From the NCBI RefSeq assembly GCF_003287955.1, contig NZ_QMKP01000002.1:284932-348931 (forward strand): DNA of 64,000 nucleotides, given 5' to 3'. The DNA is from Arthrobacter sp. AQ5-06. GTDB taxonomy: Bacteria; Actinomycetota; Actinomycetes; Actinomycetales; Micrococcaceae. The position numbers were made by a program, and so were the translations under genes. Positions within the stretch are counted from its first letter, which is position 1. Each line of letters begins with the position of its first letter. Positions 33,707-42,119 of the stretch are shown piece after piece. The notes under the pieces are model-generated. The model had not been told where the DNA came from and did no database searches. It saw only the letters and a list, made by a program, of their open reading frames with translations.

Positions 33707-34819
33707 TCAGTTCTCCCACTGGAGGTCGTCTACGGCGTCGAGGATGCGGTCCACGCCGGGCAGGTAGTAGTGCTCGAGCTTCGGTGCGGGGTACGGGACG
33801 TCAAATCCCGTCACGCGGCGGATGGGAGCGGCGAGGTGGTGGAAGCAGCGTTCCTGGACCCGGGCGACGATCTCGGAGGACACGGAGGCGAAGCCGTGGG
33901 CCTCGGCGATCACCACGGCGCGGCCGGTCTTGCGGACGGAGGCGCACACGGTCTCATCGTCGAAGGGAACGATCGAGCGGACGTCGATGACTTCCAGGGA
34001 GCGGCCCTCCTCCGCTGCGGCCGCTGCCGCCGCCAGCGCAGTGGGCACGGACGGTCCGTAGGCGATGAGCGTTGCGTCGGTCCCGGAACGGGCGACGGCG
34101 GCCCGGCCTTCCGAGGACGTCCCGGCTGCTGCGTTGGCGGCGTGCTGTGCCCGGAGCTCCTCAAGATCCACCAGGTCTTTGGACCAGTAGAGCTTCTTGG
34201 GTTCCATGAACATGACGGGGTCGTCCGAATCGATGGCTTCCCGCAGCATGCGGTAGGCGTCGGCCACGGTGGCGGGGGTGAACACCTTCAGGCCCGCCGT
34301 GTGGGCGTAGTAGGACTCGGAGGAGTCGCAGTGGTGCTCCACTCCCCCGATTCCGCCTGCGTACGGAATCCGGATCACCATGGGCAGTTTCACGGCACCT
34401 TTGGTGCGGTTGTGCATCTTGGCCACGTGGCTGACGATCTGCTCGAACGCCGGATACGCAAACGCATCGAACTGCATTTCCACTACCGGCCGCATCCCGT
34501 TCATGGCCATCCCCACGGCCATGCCCACAATGCCGGACTCGGCCAGTGGGGTGTCGAAGCAGCGCTGCTCTCCGAAGGTCTTGGTGAGGCCGTCCGTGAT
34601 GCGGAAGACGCCGCCAAGCAAACCCACGTCCTCGCCGAAGACCAGGACGGACGGATCGGCCTGCATCGCATCTGCCAAAGCCGTGTTGAGGGCCTTGGCC
34701 ATGGTGACGGTCTGCGGTCCGCTGGCCTCGACGGTGGCCGCGGCGGAAGCCGCAGCCCGGGCAGTTGCTGCGCTGACGTTGCCGTTCGCCTCTGATGAGG
34801 TGGTGATGGTCGGACTCAT
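33707..34819 (-). CDS. bkdB: 2-Oxoacid dehydrogenase E1 beta subunit
   Basis: A 370-residue E1 beta subunit of a thiamine-dependent dehydrogenase complex. It has MAKALNTALADAMQADPSVL, GEDVGLLGGVFRITDGL, the EMQFDAFAYPAFEQIVSHVA segment and RIPYAGGIGGVEHHCDSSES. The C-terminal transketolase domain is SLEVIDVRSIVPFDDETVCA. It forms alpha2beta2 with the upstream product and catalyses oxidative decarboxylation. The first 30 residues are a Thr/Ala-rich extension. The start overlaps the E1alpha stop (ATGA at 34816-34819). Confidence 0.94.
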   Translation of the reverse strand: MSPTITTSSEANGNVSAATARAAASAAATVEASGPQTVTMAKALNTALADAMQADPSVLVFGEDVGLLGGVFRITDGLTKTFGEQRCFDTPLAESGIVGMAVGMAMNGMRPVVEMQFDAFAYPAFEQIVSHVAKMHNRTKGAVKLPMVIRIPYAGGIGGVEHHCDSSESYYAHTAGLKVFTPATVADAYRMLREAIDSDDPVMFMEPKKLYWSKDLVDLEELRAQHAANAAAGTSSEGRAAVARSGTDATLIAYGPSVPTALAAAAAAAEEGRSLEVIDVRSIVPFDDETVCASVRKTGRAVVIAEAHGFASVSSEIVARVQERCFHHLAAPIRRVTGFDVPYPAPKLEHYYLPGVDRILDAVDDLQWEN

Positions 34820-36033
34820 TTCGGGGACTCCTCAGCTGACGCTTCGCGGGCAAGTTCGTCGGCCAGCATGGCTGACTGCTCCTTCAGTTGCGGTGTGGGC
34901 ACCGAGAACACGTGCCGGAAGAGTTCCTGGGGGTCCACCGGAACGTCCTCGCCAAGGCCGTCCCGCAACTGGGAGGCAACCGCTTCCGCCTTTTCCGCGA
35001 TCCGCGCGGCGCCGTCGTCGTCCAGCAGTCCACGCCCGGTGAGGTACGTCTTCATCCGGCTGATCGGATCCTTGGCCAGCCACTCGGCCACCTCGCTGTC
35101 CTGCCGGTAGCGGGTGGCATCGTCGGCGTTGGTGTGTGCCTGCATCCGATACGTGTGTGCCTCAACAAGTAGCGGTCCGGAACCTTCCCGTGCGAGCTTC
35201 ACTGCCCGGTCAAGGACGGCGAGGAGGGCCACAACGTCGTTGCCGTCCACCCGTTCGCCGGCCATGCCGTAACCCACAGCCTTATGGGCGAGCGACGGTG
35301 CCACGGACTGGTGCGCCAGCGGAACCGAGATCGCGTACTTGTTGTTCTGGACGAAGAAGACCACCGGCAGGTGGAAGACGGCGGCGAAGTTCAGGGCCTC
35401 ATGGAAGTCACCTTCGCTGGTGGCGCCGTCGCCACACATCGCCAGGACAACTGTGTCTTCCCCACGGAGCTTTGCGGCGTGCGCAACACCCACGCCATGC
35501 AGCAACTGGGTGGTCAGCGGCGTGCACTGGATGCCCACCTTGTGCCTGGCCGGATCGTAGCCGCTGTGCCAGTCACCCCGGAAGATGGTCATGGTCTCCA
35601 CGGGATCAACCCCCCGCGCCATAACCGCCACTGCGTCCCGGTAGGTGGGGAACATCCAGTCACCGTCGGACAGACAGAGTGCGGCTGCCACCTGGCAGGC
35701 TTCCTGGCCATGGCTGGACGGATACACAGCCATACGACCCTGGCGGACGAGCGCCGAATTCTGGTCGTTGACGCGGCGTCCAATGACGAGCTGCTCGTAG
35801 GCAGCCAGCAGCTCGGCATCGGCGGGAAGCGGATACTCGTGGCCGGGTTCGGTGCCCTGCTCGCTCTCTGCTTTGAGCCGTCCGTCCGGGTCCACCATCT
35901 GGATCTGGTGACGGGCCGGCAGCATGTAGTCCTCCACCGTGATGCCGAACTTGCGCACCGCTTCCGATACGGCATCTTCAGCCGGCAAACGTTGAGCCTG
36001 GTCCGGCGCAGAGTGGTCCGCGGATATCGTCAT
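34816..36033 (-). CDS. bkdA: 2-Oxoacid dehydrogenase E1 alpha subunit
   Basis: A 405-residue E1 alpha subunit. The thiamine diphosphate motif is CGDGATSEGDFHEALNFAAV ending HLPVVFFVQNN, with TYRDAVAVMARGV and the substrate-side loop RMQAHTNADDATRYR. The N-terminal MLPARHQIQMVDPDGRL is typical of the branched-chain/pyruvate E1alpha of actinobacteria. It is the first gene of the operon. A divergent Lrp/AsnC regulator lies 158 bp away; the branched-chain assignment rests on that context and on sequence style, and a pyruvate-type role is possible. Imperfect GATTCG...CGAATC half-sites lie at 36084-36110 in the gap. Confidence 0.92.
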   Translation of the reverse strand: MTISADHSAPDQAQRLPAEDAVSEAVRKFGITVEDYMLPARHQIQMVDPDGRLKAESEQGTEPGHEYPLPADAELLAAYEQLVIGRRVNDQNSALVRQGRMAVYPSSHGQEACQVAAALCLSDGDWMFPTYRDAVAVMARGVDPVETMTIFRGDWHSGYDPARHKVGIQCTPLTTQLLHGVGVAHAAKLRGEDTVVLAMCGDGATSEGDFHEALNFAAVFHLPVVFFVQNNKYAISVPLAHQSVAPSLAHKAVGYGMAGERVDGNDVVALLAVLDRAVKLAREGSGPLLVEAHTYRMQAHTNADDATRYRQDSEVAEWLAKDPISRMKTYLTGRGLLDDDGAARIAEKAEAVASQLRDGLGEDVPVDPQELFRHVFSVPTPQLKEQSAMLADELAREASAEESPK

Positions 36034-36191
36034 TGGTCCGTCCTTCTGTAGCCACTAGTCGCCTCCAGTATCGCCCCACGGAAGATTCGTATCCAGTACT
36101 TCGCCGAATCATGGAAGGTTCCGTTGAATGGGCCTATTCTGGAAGACGAATTGAAATGTGATCCGGACAACGAGCGGGAGCGGTAGACGAA

Positions 36192-36656
36192 TTGGCACGA
36201 CTTGAGGGAGAGCCCGGTGAGGTGCCGCTGGACGACGTCGATCGCAGGATCATCGCCGAACTCACCCGGGACGGGAGAATGTCCGTGACACAGGTGGCTG
36301 AGAATGTGCACATCTCCCGGGCCCACGCGTACACCCGCATCGCCAGGCTCACCGGCGAAGGCGTGCTGACCAAATTCACGGCCTTGGTGGACCCCATCAA
36401 GGCCGGGCTGAAGTCCTCTGCCTACGTGACGTTGAAGGTGAGCCAGCATTCGTGGCGTGAGCTGCGCGAGCAGCTACGCGCGATCCCGGAGGTTCATCAC
36501 ATCGCCCTTGTGGGAGGTGATTTTGATGTGATCCTGCTGGTGCGCGCCATCGACAACACCGACCTGCGGCGGGTGATTTTCGATCAGTTGCAGGCCATGC
36601 CGGGCGTCCAGGACACTCAGACTTTTCTGGTGTTTGAGGATGTTGATATGCGCTGA
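36192..36656 (+). CDS. Lrp/AsnC-family regulator (probable BkdR)
   Basis: A 154-residue Lrp/AsnC regulator, with HTH DDVDRRIIAELTRDGRMSVT and VAENVHISRAHAYTRIARLT, then the RAM/ligand domain VTLKVSQHSW..LREQLRAIPEVHHIALVGGDFDV. It is divergent from the E1alpha gene, which points to control of branched-chain keto acid catabolism by an amino acid or keto acid effector. The start is TTG 36192 or GTG 36222; both have a purine-rich site about 11 bases upstream. Confidence 0.88.
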   Translation: MARLEGEPGEVPLDDVDRRIIAELTRDGRMSVTQVAENVHISRAHAYTRIARLTGEGVLTKFTALVDPIKAGLKSSAYVTLKVSQHSWRELREQLRAIPEVHHIALVGGDFDVILLVRAIDNTDLRRVIFDQLQAMPGVQDTQTFLVFEDVDMR

Positions 36657-36685
36657 GTTTCCCGGAGAACCCCGCCGCCGCTCTA

Positions 36686-36971
36686 CTACGTGCGTCCGGC
36701 CAACTCCAACCCCCGTATGCGCTCCGGCGCGGGACGGACGACGTCGGGCCCCAACCTTCTGGACGCCCAGCGGCGGATCGGTTTTTCCACAAAACGGAAC
36801 GATCCGTAAGCCATCAGCACGGTCAGGGCTGCCGTCAGCGGTACGCGGACCGCGAGTGATGGAACCAGGGGAATCAGCAGGATAAAGACCGGCAAGTGCC
36901 AGAGGTAGATTCCATAGGACAGGTCCCGGCCCGGGCGGGAAAGCCAGCGGTGGCTCAGGACCTTTGAGGGG
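36686..36971 (-). pseudogene. 3' fragment of an acyltransferase-3 gene (duplicate of 29910-31067)
   Basis: The minus strand repeats the last ~85 codons of the acyltransferase at 29910: KVLSHRWLSRPGRDLSYGIY through FRFVEKPIRRWASRRL. By eye there are about seven base changes over 245 bp. It lacks the N-terminal catalytic region and begins abruptly at the junction with the plus-strand fragment at about 36967, so it is a relic. Confidence 0.85.
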
Positions 36972-37230
36972 GGCACTGTTTACTTGTTCGACGACTCCGG
37001 TTTCAGCAGCGCGCCCGTACGGTCCATCAAAGAGCCCGCGGGGTGGTCCAAAGAAACGGTCAAGGAGGGCACGACCAATTACCGGAACTCCACTCTGCGG
37101 TGCACGTTCACCACGTACCAGGCCGTCCTGGAAGCAACCGACGCGGACGATGAGGCGACCACGGCTCTGGTGATGGCCTCGAAAATCGGCGCCGTCGAGC
37201 AGTCCGTTGGCAAGCCCGGACGGGCTGTAA
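36965..37230 (+). pseudogene. Fragment of the membrane-anchored unknown (diverged duplicate of 31465-31735)
   Basis: Reads GTVYLFDDSGFSSAPVRSIK, then TVKEGTTNYRNSTLRCTFTT and LVMASKIGAVEQSVGKP, clearly homologous to 31465-31735 but distinctly more diverged (roughly 80% identical by eye) than the adjacent acyltransferase fragment. It lacks the membrane anchor and the C-terminal half. The remaining 93 bp up to galU hold nothing recognisable. Confidence 0.8.
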
Positions 37231-37323
37231 TTGGGGCCCTCCTGGTCGCGGCGGTCATTAAGCGCCTACGGGCCCGCCGCTGGTCAGCGGCCAGCCCGTG
37301 GGGCGTCACAGAAGCACCAGGAC

Positions 37324-38214
37324 TTAGCCGACGAAGGCCTTCATCCAGGTCTTCAAGTCCTCGCCGAACTCCACGCGCTCGGAAGCCAGCGTGATGACTG
37401 CCTTGAGGTAGCTCAGCTTGTCGCCGGTATCGTAGCGGCGGCCTTTGAAGACCACGCCGTATACGCCAGAGCCTTCACCCTCACCGGCAGCAAGGGTTTG
37501 GAGCGCGTCGGTCAGCTGGATCTCTCCGCCGCGGCCCGGTTCCGTGTTCTCCAGGACGCCGAACACCGACGGGTGCAGCACGTACCGCCCGATGACGGCC
37601 AGGTTGGACGGCGCTTCGCCTACAGCAGGTTTCTCCACCAGGCTGTTGACGCGGACGTAGTCCTCGCCCTCAATGGCCGTGATGTCCGCACAGCCGTAGG
37701 CGCTGATCTCCGAGGGGTCAACCTCGATCAGGGCGATGACCGAACCGCCGGTCTTCTGCTGCACCTCCATCATGGTGGTGAGCAGTGTCTCAGCCTCGTC
37801 GATGAGGTCGTCACCCAGCAGCACTGCGAACGGCTCGTTCCCTACGTGCTGGCTCGCGCACAGGACAGCGTGGCCCAGGCCCTTGGCCTCGCCCTGGCGG
37901 ACGTAGTGGATGGGACCCAAGTCGGACGCCTGCTGCACCAGGTCCAGACGGCCCTGATCACCCTTGAGCTCCAGTGCTTGCTCGAGGCCGGGCTCCCGGT
38001 CAAAGTGGTCCTCAAGGGCGCGCTTGTTGCGCCCTGTGATCATCAGCAGGTCCGTCAGGCCGGCGTTGACCGCTTCCTCCACGACGTACTGGATGGCCGG
38101 CCTGTCGACGACGGGCAGCATTTCCTTCGGCATTGCCTTGGTGGCGGGCAGGAAGCGAGTCCCCAGACCGGCAGCAGGAATGACGGCTTTGGTAACAAAT
38201 TTCCCCATTGTCAT
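37324..38214 (-). CDS. galU: UTP-glucose-1-phosphate uridylyltransferase
   Basis: A 296-residue nucleotidyltransferase making UDP-glucose from UTP and glucose-1-phosphate. Visible are the N-terminal pyrophosphorylase motif VIPAAGLGTRFLPATKAMPK, the sugar-binding KEMLPVVDRPAIQYVVEEAV, LLGDDLIDEAETLL, and SLVEKPAVGEAPSNLAVIGR with the conserved EKP. The length is normal. ATG 38214. It lies 64 bp downstream of the paa-linked enoyl-CoA hydratase with a dispersed repeat between, so it probably has its own control. Confidence 0.96.
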   Translation of the reverse strand: MTMGKFVTKAVIPAAGLGTRFLPATKAMPKEMLPVVDRPAIQYVVEEAVNAGLTDLLMITGRNKRALEDHFDREPGLEQALELKGDQGRLDLVQQASDLGPIHYVRQGEAKGLGHAVLCASQHVGNEPFAVLLGDDLIDEAETLLTTMMEVQQKTGGSVIALIEVDPSEISAYGCADITAIEGEDYVRVNSLVEKPAVGEAPSNLAVIGRYVLHPSVFGVLENTEPGRGGEIQLTDALQTLAAGEGEGSGVYGVVFKGRRYDTGDKLSYLKAVITLASERVEFGEDLKTWMKAFVG

Positions 38215-38264
38215 AGGTGAACCCTACAAATCAGTGACCAGTAAAGGCAATTGGAGCGGGAGTG

Positions 38265-38290
38265 GGTTTCGACAAGCTCAACCACCGAGG
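38265..38290. repeat. Dispersed repeat overlapping the enoyl-CoA hydratase stop codon
   Basis: GGTTTCGACAAGCTCAACCA followed by CCGAGG. On the minus strand, GGTTGAGC supplies the TGA stop (38278-38280) of the hydratase gene, so the last two Gly codons and stop derive from the repeat. Confidence 0.75.
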
Positions 38291-39066
38291 CCGGTGAACG
38301 TGGGCTCGCGCTTCTCTTGGAACGCGCGGAAGCCCTCCGCGTAGTCCGCACTCTTGCACAGGCGGGCCTGCTCGGCGTTTTCCTCTGCCATGGCCTCCCA
38401 CAGGCCCAGCCGCTGGTCGCGGATGTGCGCCACGAGCTCCTTGCTCGCCGTGAAGGCGCCCGTGGCCCCGGTGGCAACCTTCGACACAATTTCCCGGGTG
38501 TTGTCCAGCAGTTCATTCGCCGGCATGGCACGGCTGAACATGCCCTGAGCGACGGCCTCGGTACCGCTGATCAGCTCGGCTGTGTAGATCAGGTCCAGTG
38601 TCCGGTGCATGCCCAGCCGCTCCGTGAAGTACCAGTGTCCGCCCGAATCAAGCGTGGCGCCCAGCTTGGCGAACGGCGAGCCGAACTTCGCGTTCTCCGC
38701 CACATAGACCACATCCGTGGCCAGCAGCAGGCCCAGCCCCACGCCCAGGCACGCGCCCTGCGCCGTGGCGAACGTCGGCGCCGGGAACGCGCTCATCTTC
38801 TTCAGCAAGGGCTGCACCAGCCCGCCCAGGTACGCCTCGGCGTCGTCTGTCTCCGGCGTCACGCCAGAGATGTCCCGGCCCGCGCAGAACGCCCGGCCCT
38901 CTCCCCTGAGCAGCAGCGCCCGCACCTCACCGCGCGAGGCGGCGGCAGCGGCGTCGTCGTACGCCTGGGTTAAATCAGCGAGCGCCTGCTCGTCGAGGGA
39001 GTTCAGCTTGTGAGGGGCGGCCAGGACGACTTCGGCGACGTTATTGGCGATGGAGAGGGAGATCAT
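38278..39066 (-). CDS. Enoyl-CoA hydratase/isomerase of the phenylacetate pathway
   Basis: A 262-residue crotonase-fold protein at the 3' end of the paa operon. It has LLLRGEGRAFCAGRDISGVT (oxyanion loop), then TFATAQGACLGVGLGLLLAT and FGSPFAKLGATLDSGGHWYF, followed by a C-terminal helical domain. By position and length it is likely PaaG/PaaF-like, i.e. the isomerase that converts the ring epoxide to the oxepin, or the downstream hydratase; the sequence alone does not decide. It starts seven bases after the paaE stop and ends in a dispersed repeat. Confidence 0.88.
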   Translation of the reverse strand: MISLSIANNVAEVVLAAPHKLNSLDEQALADLTQAYDDAAAAASRGEVRALLLRGEGRAFCAGRDISGVTPETDDAEAYLGGLVQPLLKKMSAFPAPTFATAQGACLGVGLGLLLATDVVYVAENAKFGSPFAKLGATLDSGGHWYFTERLGMHRTLDLIYTAELISGTEAVAQGMFSRAMPANELLDNTREIVSKVATGATGAFTASKELVAHIRDQRLGLWEAMAEENAEQARLCKSADYAEGFRAFQEKREPTFTGLGG

Positions 39067-39073
39067 GGGTTCC

Positions 39074-40312
39074 TTAGACGTCGAAGTCGACTGTTACTTC
39101 TTTGCTCGTGGGGTGGCTCTGGCAGGTCAGGACGTACCCCTTGTCCAGTTCATCCTGTTCAAGCGCGTAGTTCTCGTCCATGGTGACAGAACCGGTGACC
39201 AGTTTGGCGCGGCATGTCCCGCACACTCCCCCGGCGCACGCGAACGGCACGTCCGCGCGGACCCGCAGCGCGGCGTTGAGGATGGACTCGCGGGCGTGCG
39301 TGGGGCTGGCCACCTCGCCCTGCAGGCCGTCCAGCTTGAAGGTGATCCTGTAGGTTTCTTGGGACTCGTCCACCACCACGGGCCGGCCGGCGTTCCCTTC
39401 CGGGCGGTCCGGCTTCCCCGACGTGAACAGTTCGAACCGGACCTGCTCCGGCTTCACCCCGCGCTCGGCCAGGGTGTCCCGGCACAGCTGCACCAGCTCA
39501 AACGGCCCGCACAGGAACCACTCATCCACATCGTCGGCGTGGATAGCGGTGCCCAGCAGCTGCCGGAGCTTTTCGGCGTCGATCCTGCCGCTGAGCAGCG
39601 GCGCGATCCGCTGCTCGCGGGACAGCACGTGGTGGATGGCCAGCCGCTGCGGGTACCTGTCCTTCAGGTCCGCCAGCTCCTCCAGGAACATCACGTCCAT
39701 GGCGGCCTTGTTGGCGTAGATCAGGTCGAACCGGGTCCCCGGGTTGGCGGCCAGCAGCGCCCGGGCGATCGCGATCACCGGGGTGATGCCGCTCCCTGCC
39801 GCGATGGCCACAAAGGTGCCCGGCTCCCCTGCCAGCTCGCCTGCGATTTCCTGTGGCCGGTTCATGGAGTTCATGACGTTCTGCTCCACGGCCTTGCCGT
39901 CCCGGCCGTGCTTGGACACAAACGCGCCCATGGGGCTCATGACGTCCAGGGTGTCCCCCGCCTTCAGCTCCGCGTTGGCCCAGTTGGAAAACAGCCCGCC
40001 CAGGTCCTGCTTCACGGCCACCCGGATCTCGCTATTGCCGTCCGGGAACGTGCGCGGCTCGGCGCAGATGGAATAGCTGCGGCGCACCTCATGCGGCTCG
40101 CCGTTCTCATCCTGCAGCGTGGTGCGCAGGGCCACGTACTGGCCGGGCAGGTAATCGAACTGGCCGGCGAGCTCTTGGGGTACCTCGAAGGTCACCTCGA
40201 TGGCGTCCTCGGTCAGCCGGCGCACTTCCGCCACGGTGAGGGTATGGAAGGACGGACGACGGCGGCCGCTGGCTAGCGCCGATTCGGCGGCGGTCTGGCG
40301 CACAACAGGCAT
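39074..40312 (-). CDS. paaE: Phenylacetyl-CoA epoxidase reductase subunit PaaE
   Basis: A 412-residue reductase that passes electrons from NADPH through FAD to the diiron oxygenase. The N-terminal FAD-binding barrel has FDYLPGQYVALRTTL and VRRSYSICAEP; the NAD(P) domain has FVAIAAGSGITPVIAIARAL; the C-terminal plant-type ferredoxin domain has CAGGVCGTCRAKLVTG and VLTCQSHP, with the four 2Fe-2S cysteines. The N-terminus before the flavin domain is about 30 residues longer than usual. ATG 40312. Confidence 0.96.
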   Translation of the reverse strand: MPVVRQTAAESALASGRRRPSFHTLTVAEVRRLTEDAIEVTFEVPQELAGQFDYLPGQYVALRTTLQDENGEPHEVRRSYSICAEPRTFPDGNSEIRVAVKQDLGGLFSNWANAELKAGDTLDVMSPMGAFVSKHGRDGKAVEQNVMNSMNRPQEIAGELAGEPGTFVAIAAGSGITPVIAIARALLAANPGTRFDLIYANKAAMDVMFLEELADLKDRYPQRLAIHHVLSREQRIAPLLSGRIDAEKLRQLLGTAIHADDVDEWFLCGPFELVQLCRDTLAERGVKPEQVRFELFTSGKPDRPEGNAGRPVVVDESQETYRITFKLDGLQGEVASPTHARESILNAALRVRADVPFACAGGVCGTCRAKLVTGSVTMDENYALEQDELDKGYVLTCQSHPTSKEVTVDFDV

Positions 40313-40321
40313 GGGGCTTCC

Positions 40322-40843
40322 TTACAGGACTTTGAAGTAGTCGAACGGTTCCAGGCAGTCCTTGCACACATACAGCGCCTTGCAGGACGTGGAGCCGAAG
40401 CGGGTGAGCTCCCTGGTGTTCAGCGACGAGCACTGCGGGCATTTCACGGCCAGGCTCAGCCTTACGGGGCCGTTGTGGCCCCCTGCGGCGGCCATGCCCG
40501 ACGGCGGCGCGATACCGTACGCCTTCAGCTTGGCCTTGCCGGCGTCCGTCATCCAGTCCGTGGTCCAGGCCGGTGCGAGCACCAGGTCCACGGCTGTGGC
40601 TTTGTAGCCTTCCCTGGCGAACGCGGCCTTGAGGTCATCGCGGATGGCGTCCATGGCCGGGCAGCCCGAGTACGTGGGGGTGATGGTGACGCGGACTTTT
40701 TCGTCCTCAGTCACCTGCACGTCACGGAGGATCCCCAGGTCCTCAATGGTGAGCACGGGGATCTCGGGATCGCAGACCGTGGCGGCGATGTCCCACACCT
40801 GCTGTTGTGTCTGCTCCTGCGCAGCGGTGGCCACGGCGGTCAC
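40322..40843 (-). CDS. paaD: Phenylacetyl-CoA epoxidase subunit PaaD
   Basis: A 173-residue PaaD/PaaJ protein. The N-terminal DUF59-type domain has VCDPEIPVLTIEDLGILRDV and SGCPAMDAIRDDLKAAF; the C-terminal Zn-binding region has KCPQCSSLNTRELTRFGSTS and ALYVCKDC. PaaD is thought to assist maturation of the iron-sulfur or diiron centre. The start overlaps the paaC stop (ATGA). Confidence 0.95.
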   Translation of the reverse strand: MTAVATAAQEQTQQQVWDIAATVCDPEIPVLTIEDLGILRDVQVTEDEKVRVTITPTYSGCPAMDAIRDDLKAAFAREGYKATAVDLVLAPAWTTDWMTDAGKAKLKAYGIAPPSGMAAAGGHNGPVRLSLAVKCPQCSSLNTRELTRFGSTSCKALYVCKDCLEPFDYFKVL

Positions 40844-41736
40844 CAGCTTGCTCCGGGGTACTCGCGCGCCAGCACCTGCATCTCCGCGAGGAGGTAGCCC
40901 AGGTGCTCGGAGTGCCGGCCATGCCGGCCGCCGCCGGGGGCAGCCGGGACGTCCGGGACCTCCAGCTCCGCTTCGGCGAGGATCTCCCCGGTCAGGCGGT
41001 CAAAGTCCGCGCGCAGGCTTGAAGGGTCGACGGCGGCGCCGGATTCAGCCAGGCGCGTCGTCAGCTCGTCGTCCTCGAAGAGCTCGGCAACGTAGGGCCA
41101 CATCTGCTTCAGGCCTTGGACCATCCGGGTCCGGGATTCCTCGGTGCCGCCGGCCAGGCGCAGGACCCACTGGGCGCTGTGGTCCCGGTGGTAGTCCACT
41201 TCCTTCACGGCCTTGGCGGCGATGGCAGCGAGCGTGGCGTCGCTCGACTGGGTGAGCCTGCGGTACAGCTCGAACTGGTAGTAGCTGACCACGAACTGCC
41301 GAGCGATGGTGGCCGCGAAGTCGCCGTTGGGCTGCTCAAAGATCGCGCCCGACCGGAACTCATGCTCACGCCGGAAATACGCCAGCTCATCCTCGCTCTT
41401 ATCCCACGCGCCGCCCGCGTACGTCAGGAAGCTTCTTGCGTGGCCCAGCTGATCCAGGGCGATGTTGCCCAAGGCCACGTCCTCCTCCAGCTCGGGGCCG
41501 CGGGAGATCCAGTGGCCCAGCCGCTGTGCGAGGACCAGGCCGTCGTCGCCCAGGCGCAGCGCATATTCGGCAACGTCCTCGGTGGGCTTGGCCAGGCCGG
41601 TGCGGACCTCCAGGGCGATGTCCTCCGGGCGCAGGGCGTTGCCGGGAGTAATGCGGGTGGCACTGGCATTGGAGTCGCCGCCGGCCGCACCAGTGGAGAT
41701 TTCGCCGTGGCCGGTTGCCGTTTCGGGGCTGCTCAC
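40840..41736 (-). CDS. paaC: Phenylacetyl-CoA epoxidase subunit PaaC
   Basis: A 298-residue structural ferritin-like subunit of the epoxidase, lacking a full diiron set. Characteristic runs are GNIALDQLGHARSFLTYAGG, FAATIARQFVVSYYQFELYR, and VKEVDYHRDHSAQWVLRLAG. The start is GTG 41736 ([11 protein letters not shown]), overlapping the paaB stop in GTGA; the open frame upstream of it is antisense-like and not used. Residues before about 45 are a Ser/Ala-rich extension. It pairs with PaaA in the heterotetramer. Confidence 0.95.
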   Translation of the reverse strand: MSSPETATGHGEISTGAAGGDSNASATRITPGNALRPEDIALEVRTGLAKPTEDVAEYALRLGDDGLVLAQRLGHWISRGPELEEDVALGNIALDQLGHARSFLTYAGGAWDKSEDELAYFRREHEFRSGAIFEQPNGDFAATIARQFVVSYYQFELYRRLTQSSDATLAAIAAKAVKEVDYHRDHSAQWVLRLAGGTEESRTRMVQGLKQMWPYVAELFEDDELTTRLAESGAAVDPSSLRADFDRLTGEILAEAELEVPDVPAAPGGGRHGRHSEHLGYLLAEMQVLAREYPGASW

Positions 41737-42119
41737 AGGTGCTTCACCCCTTCGCTCTTGGTGTAGTACGTGGCGTGCCGGTAGTCCTTGCCCTGCGGGG
41801 ATTCGAAGAACGAACCCTTGGAGTCCGGATCGCTGGCGGCGATGGCATCTGCCGGGACCACCCAAATGGACACACCCTCATTGCGGCGCGTGTAGAGGTC
41901 GCGGGCGTTGCGCAGGGCCATGGCGGCATCTGGCGCGTGCAGGGACCCGGCATGGACGTGGGACAGGCCGCGGCTTGAGCGGACAAAGACCTCCCAGAGG
42001 CCCCAGGCGTTGCGGTCGGTGGCAGAGCCTGGCGAAACCGCAGGGCTCACCTTTGCTGCTTCGCGGTTGATCTCGGCGGCCGAGCTTGCCGGAACTTCCG
42101 GGTTTCCGTGGGGCGTCAT
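41733..42119 (-). CDS. paaB: Phenylacetyl-CoA epoxidase subunit PaaB with repeat-derived N-terminal extension
   Basis: A 128-residue subunit whose conserved core starts at [20 protein letters not shown] (residue ~39) and includes [20 protein letters not shown]. Related PaaB proteins usually begin close to this core. The preceding 38 residues ([22 protein letters not shown]) are translated from degenerate copies of the dispersed repeat at 42017-42040 and about 42064-42092. The ATG overlaps the paaA stop (ATGA). PaaB bridges the PaaA/PaaC units. Confidence 0.94.
   Translation of the reverse strand: MTPHGNPEVPASSAAEINREAAKVSPAVSPGSATDRNAWGLWEVFVRSSRGLSHVHAGSLHAPDAAMALRNARDLYTRRNEGVSIWVVPADAIAASDPDSKGSFFESPQGKDYRHATYYTKSEGVKHL
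42017..42092. repeat. Degenerate dispersed repeat copies within the paaB 5' coding region
   Basis: CGGTGGCAGAGCCTGGCGAA at 42017-42036 (continuing ACCG) and the region 42064-42092 ending GAGCTTGCCGGAAC are recognisable, diverged relatives of the GGTTGAGCCTGCCGAAACC type of repeat. Confidence 0.55.
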
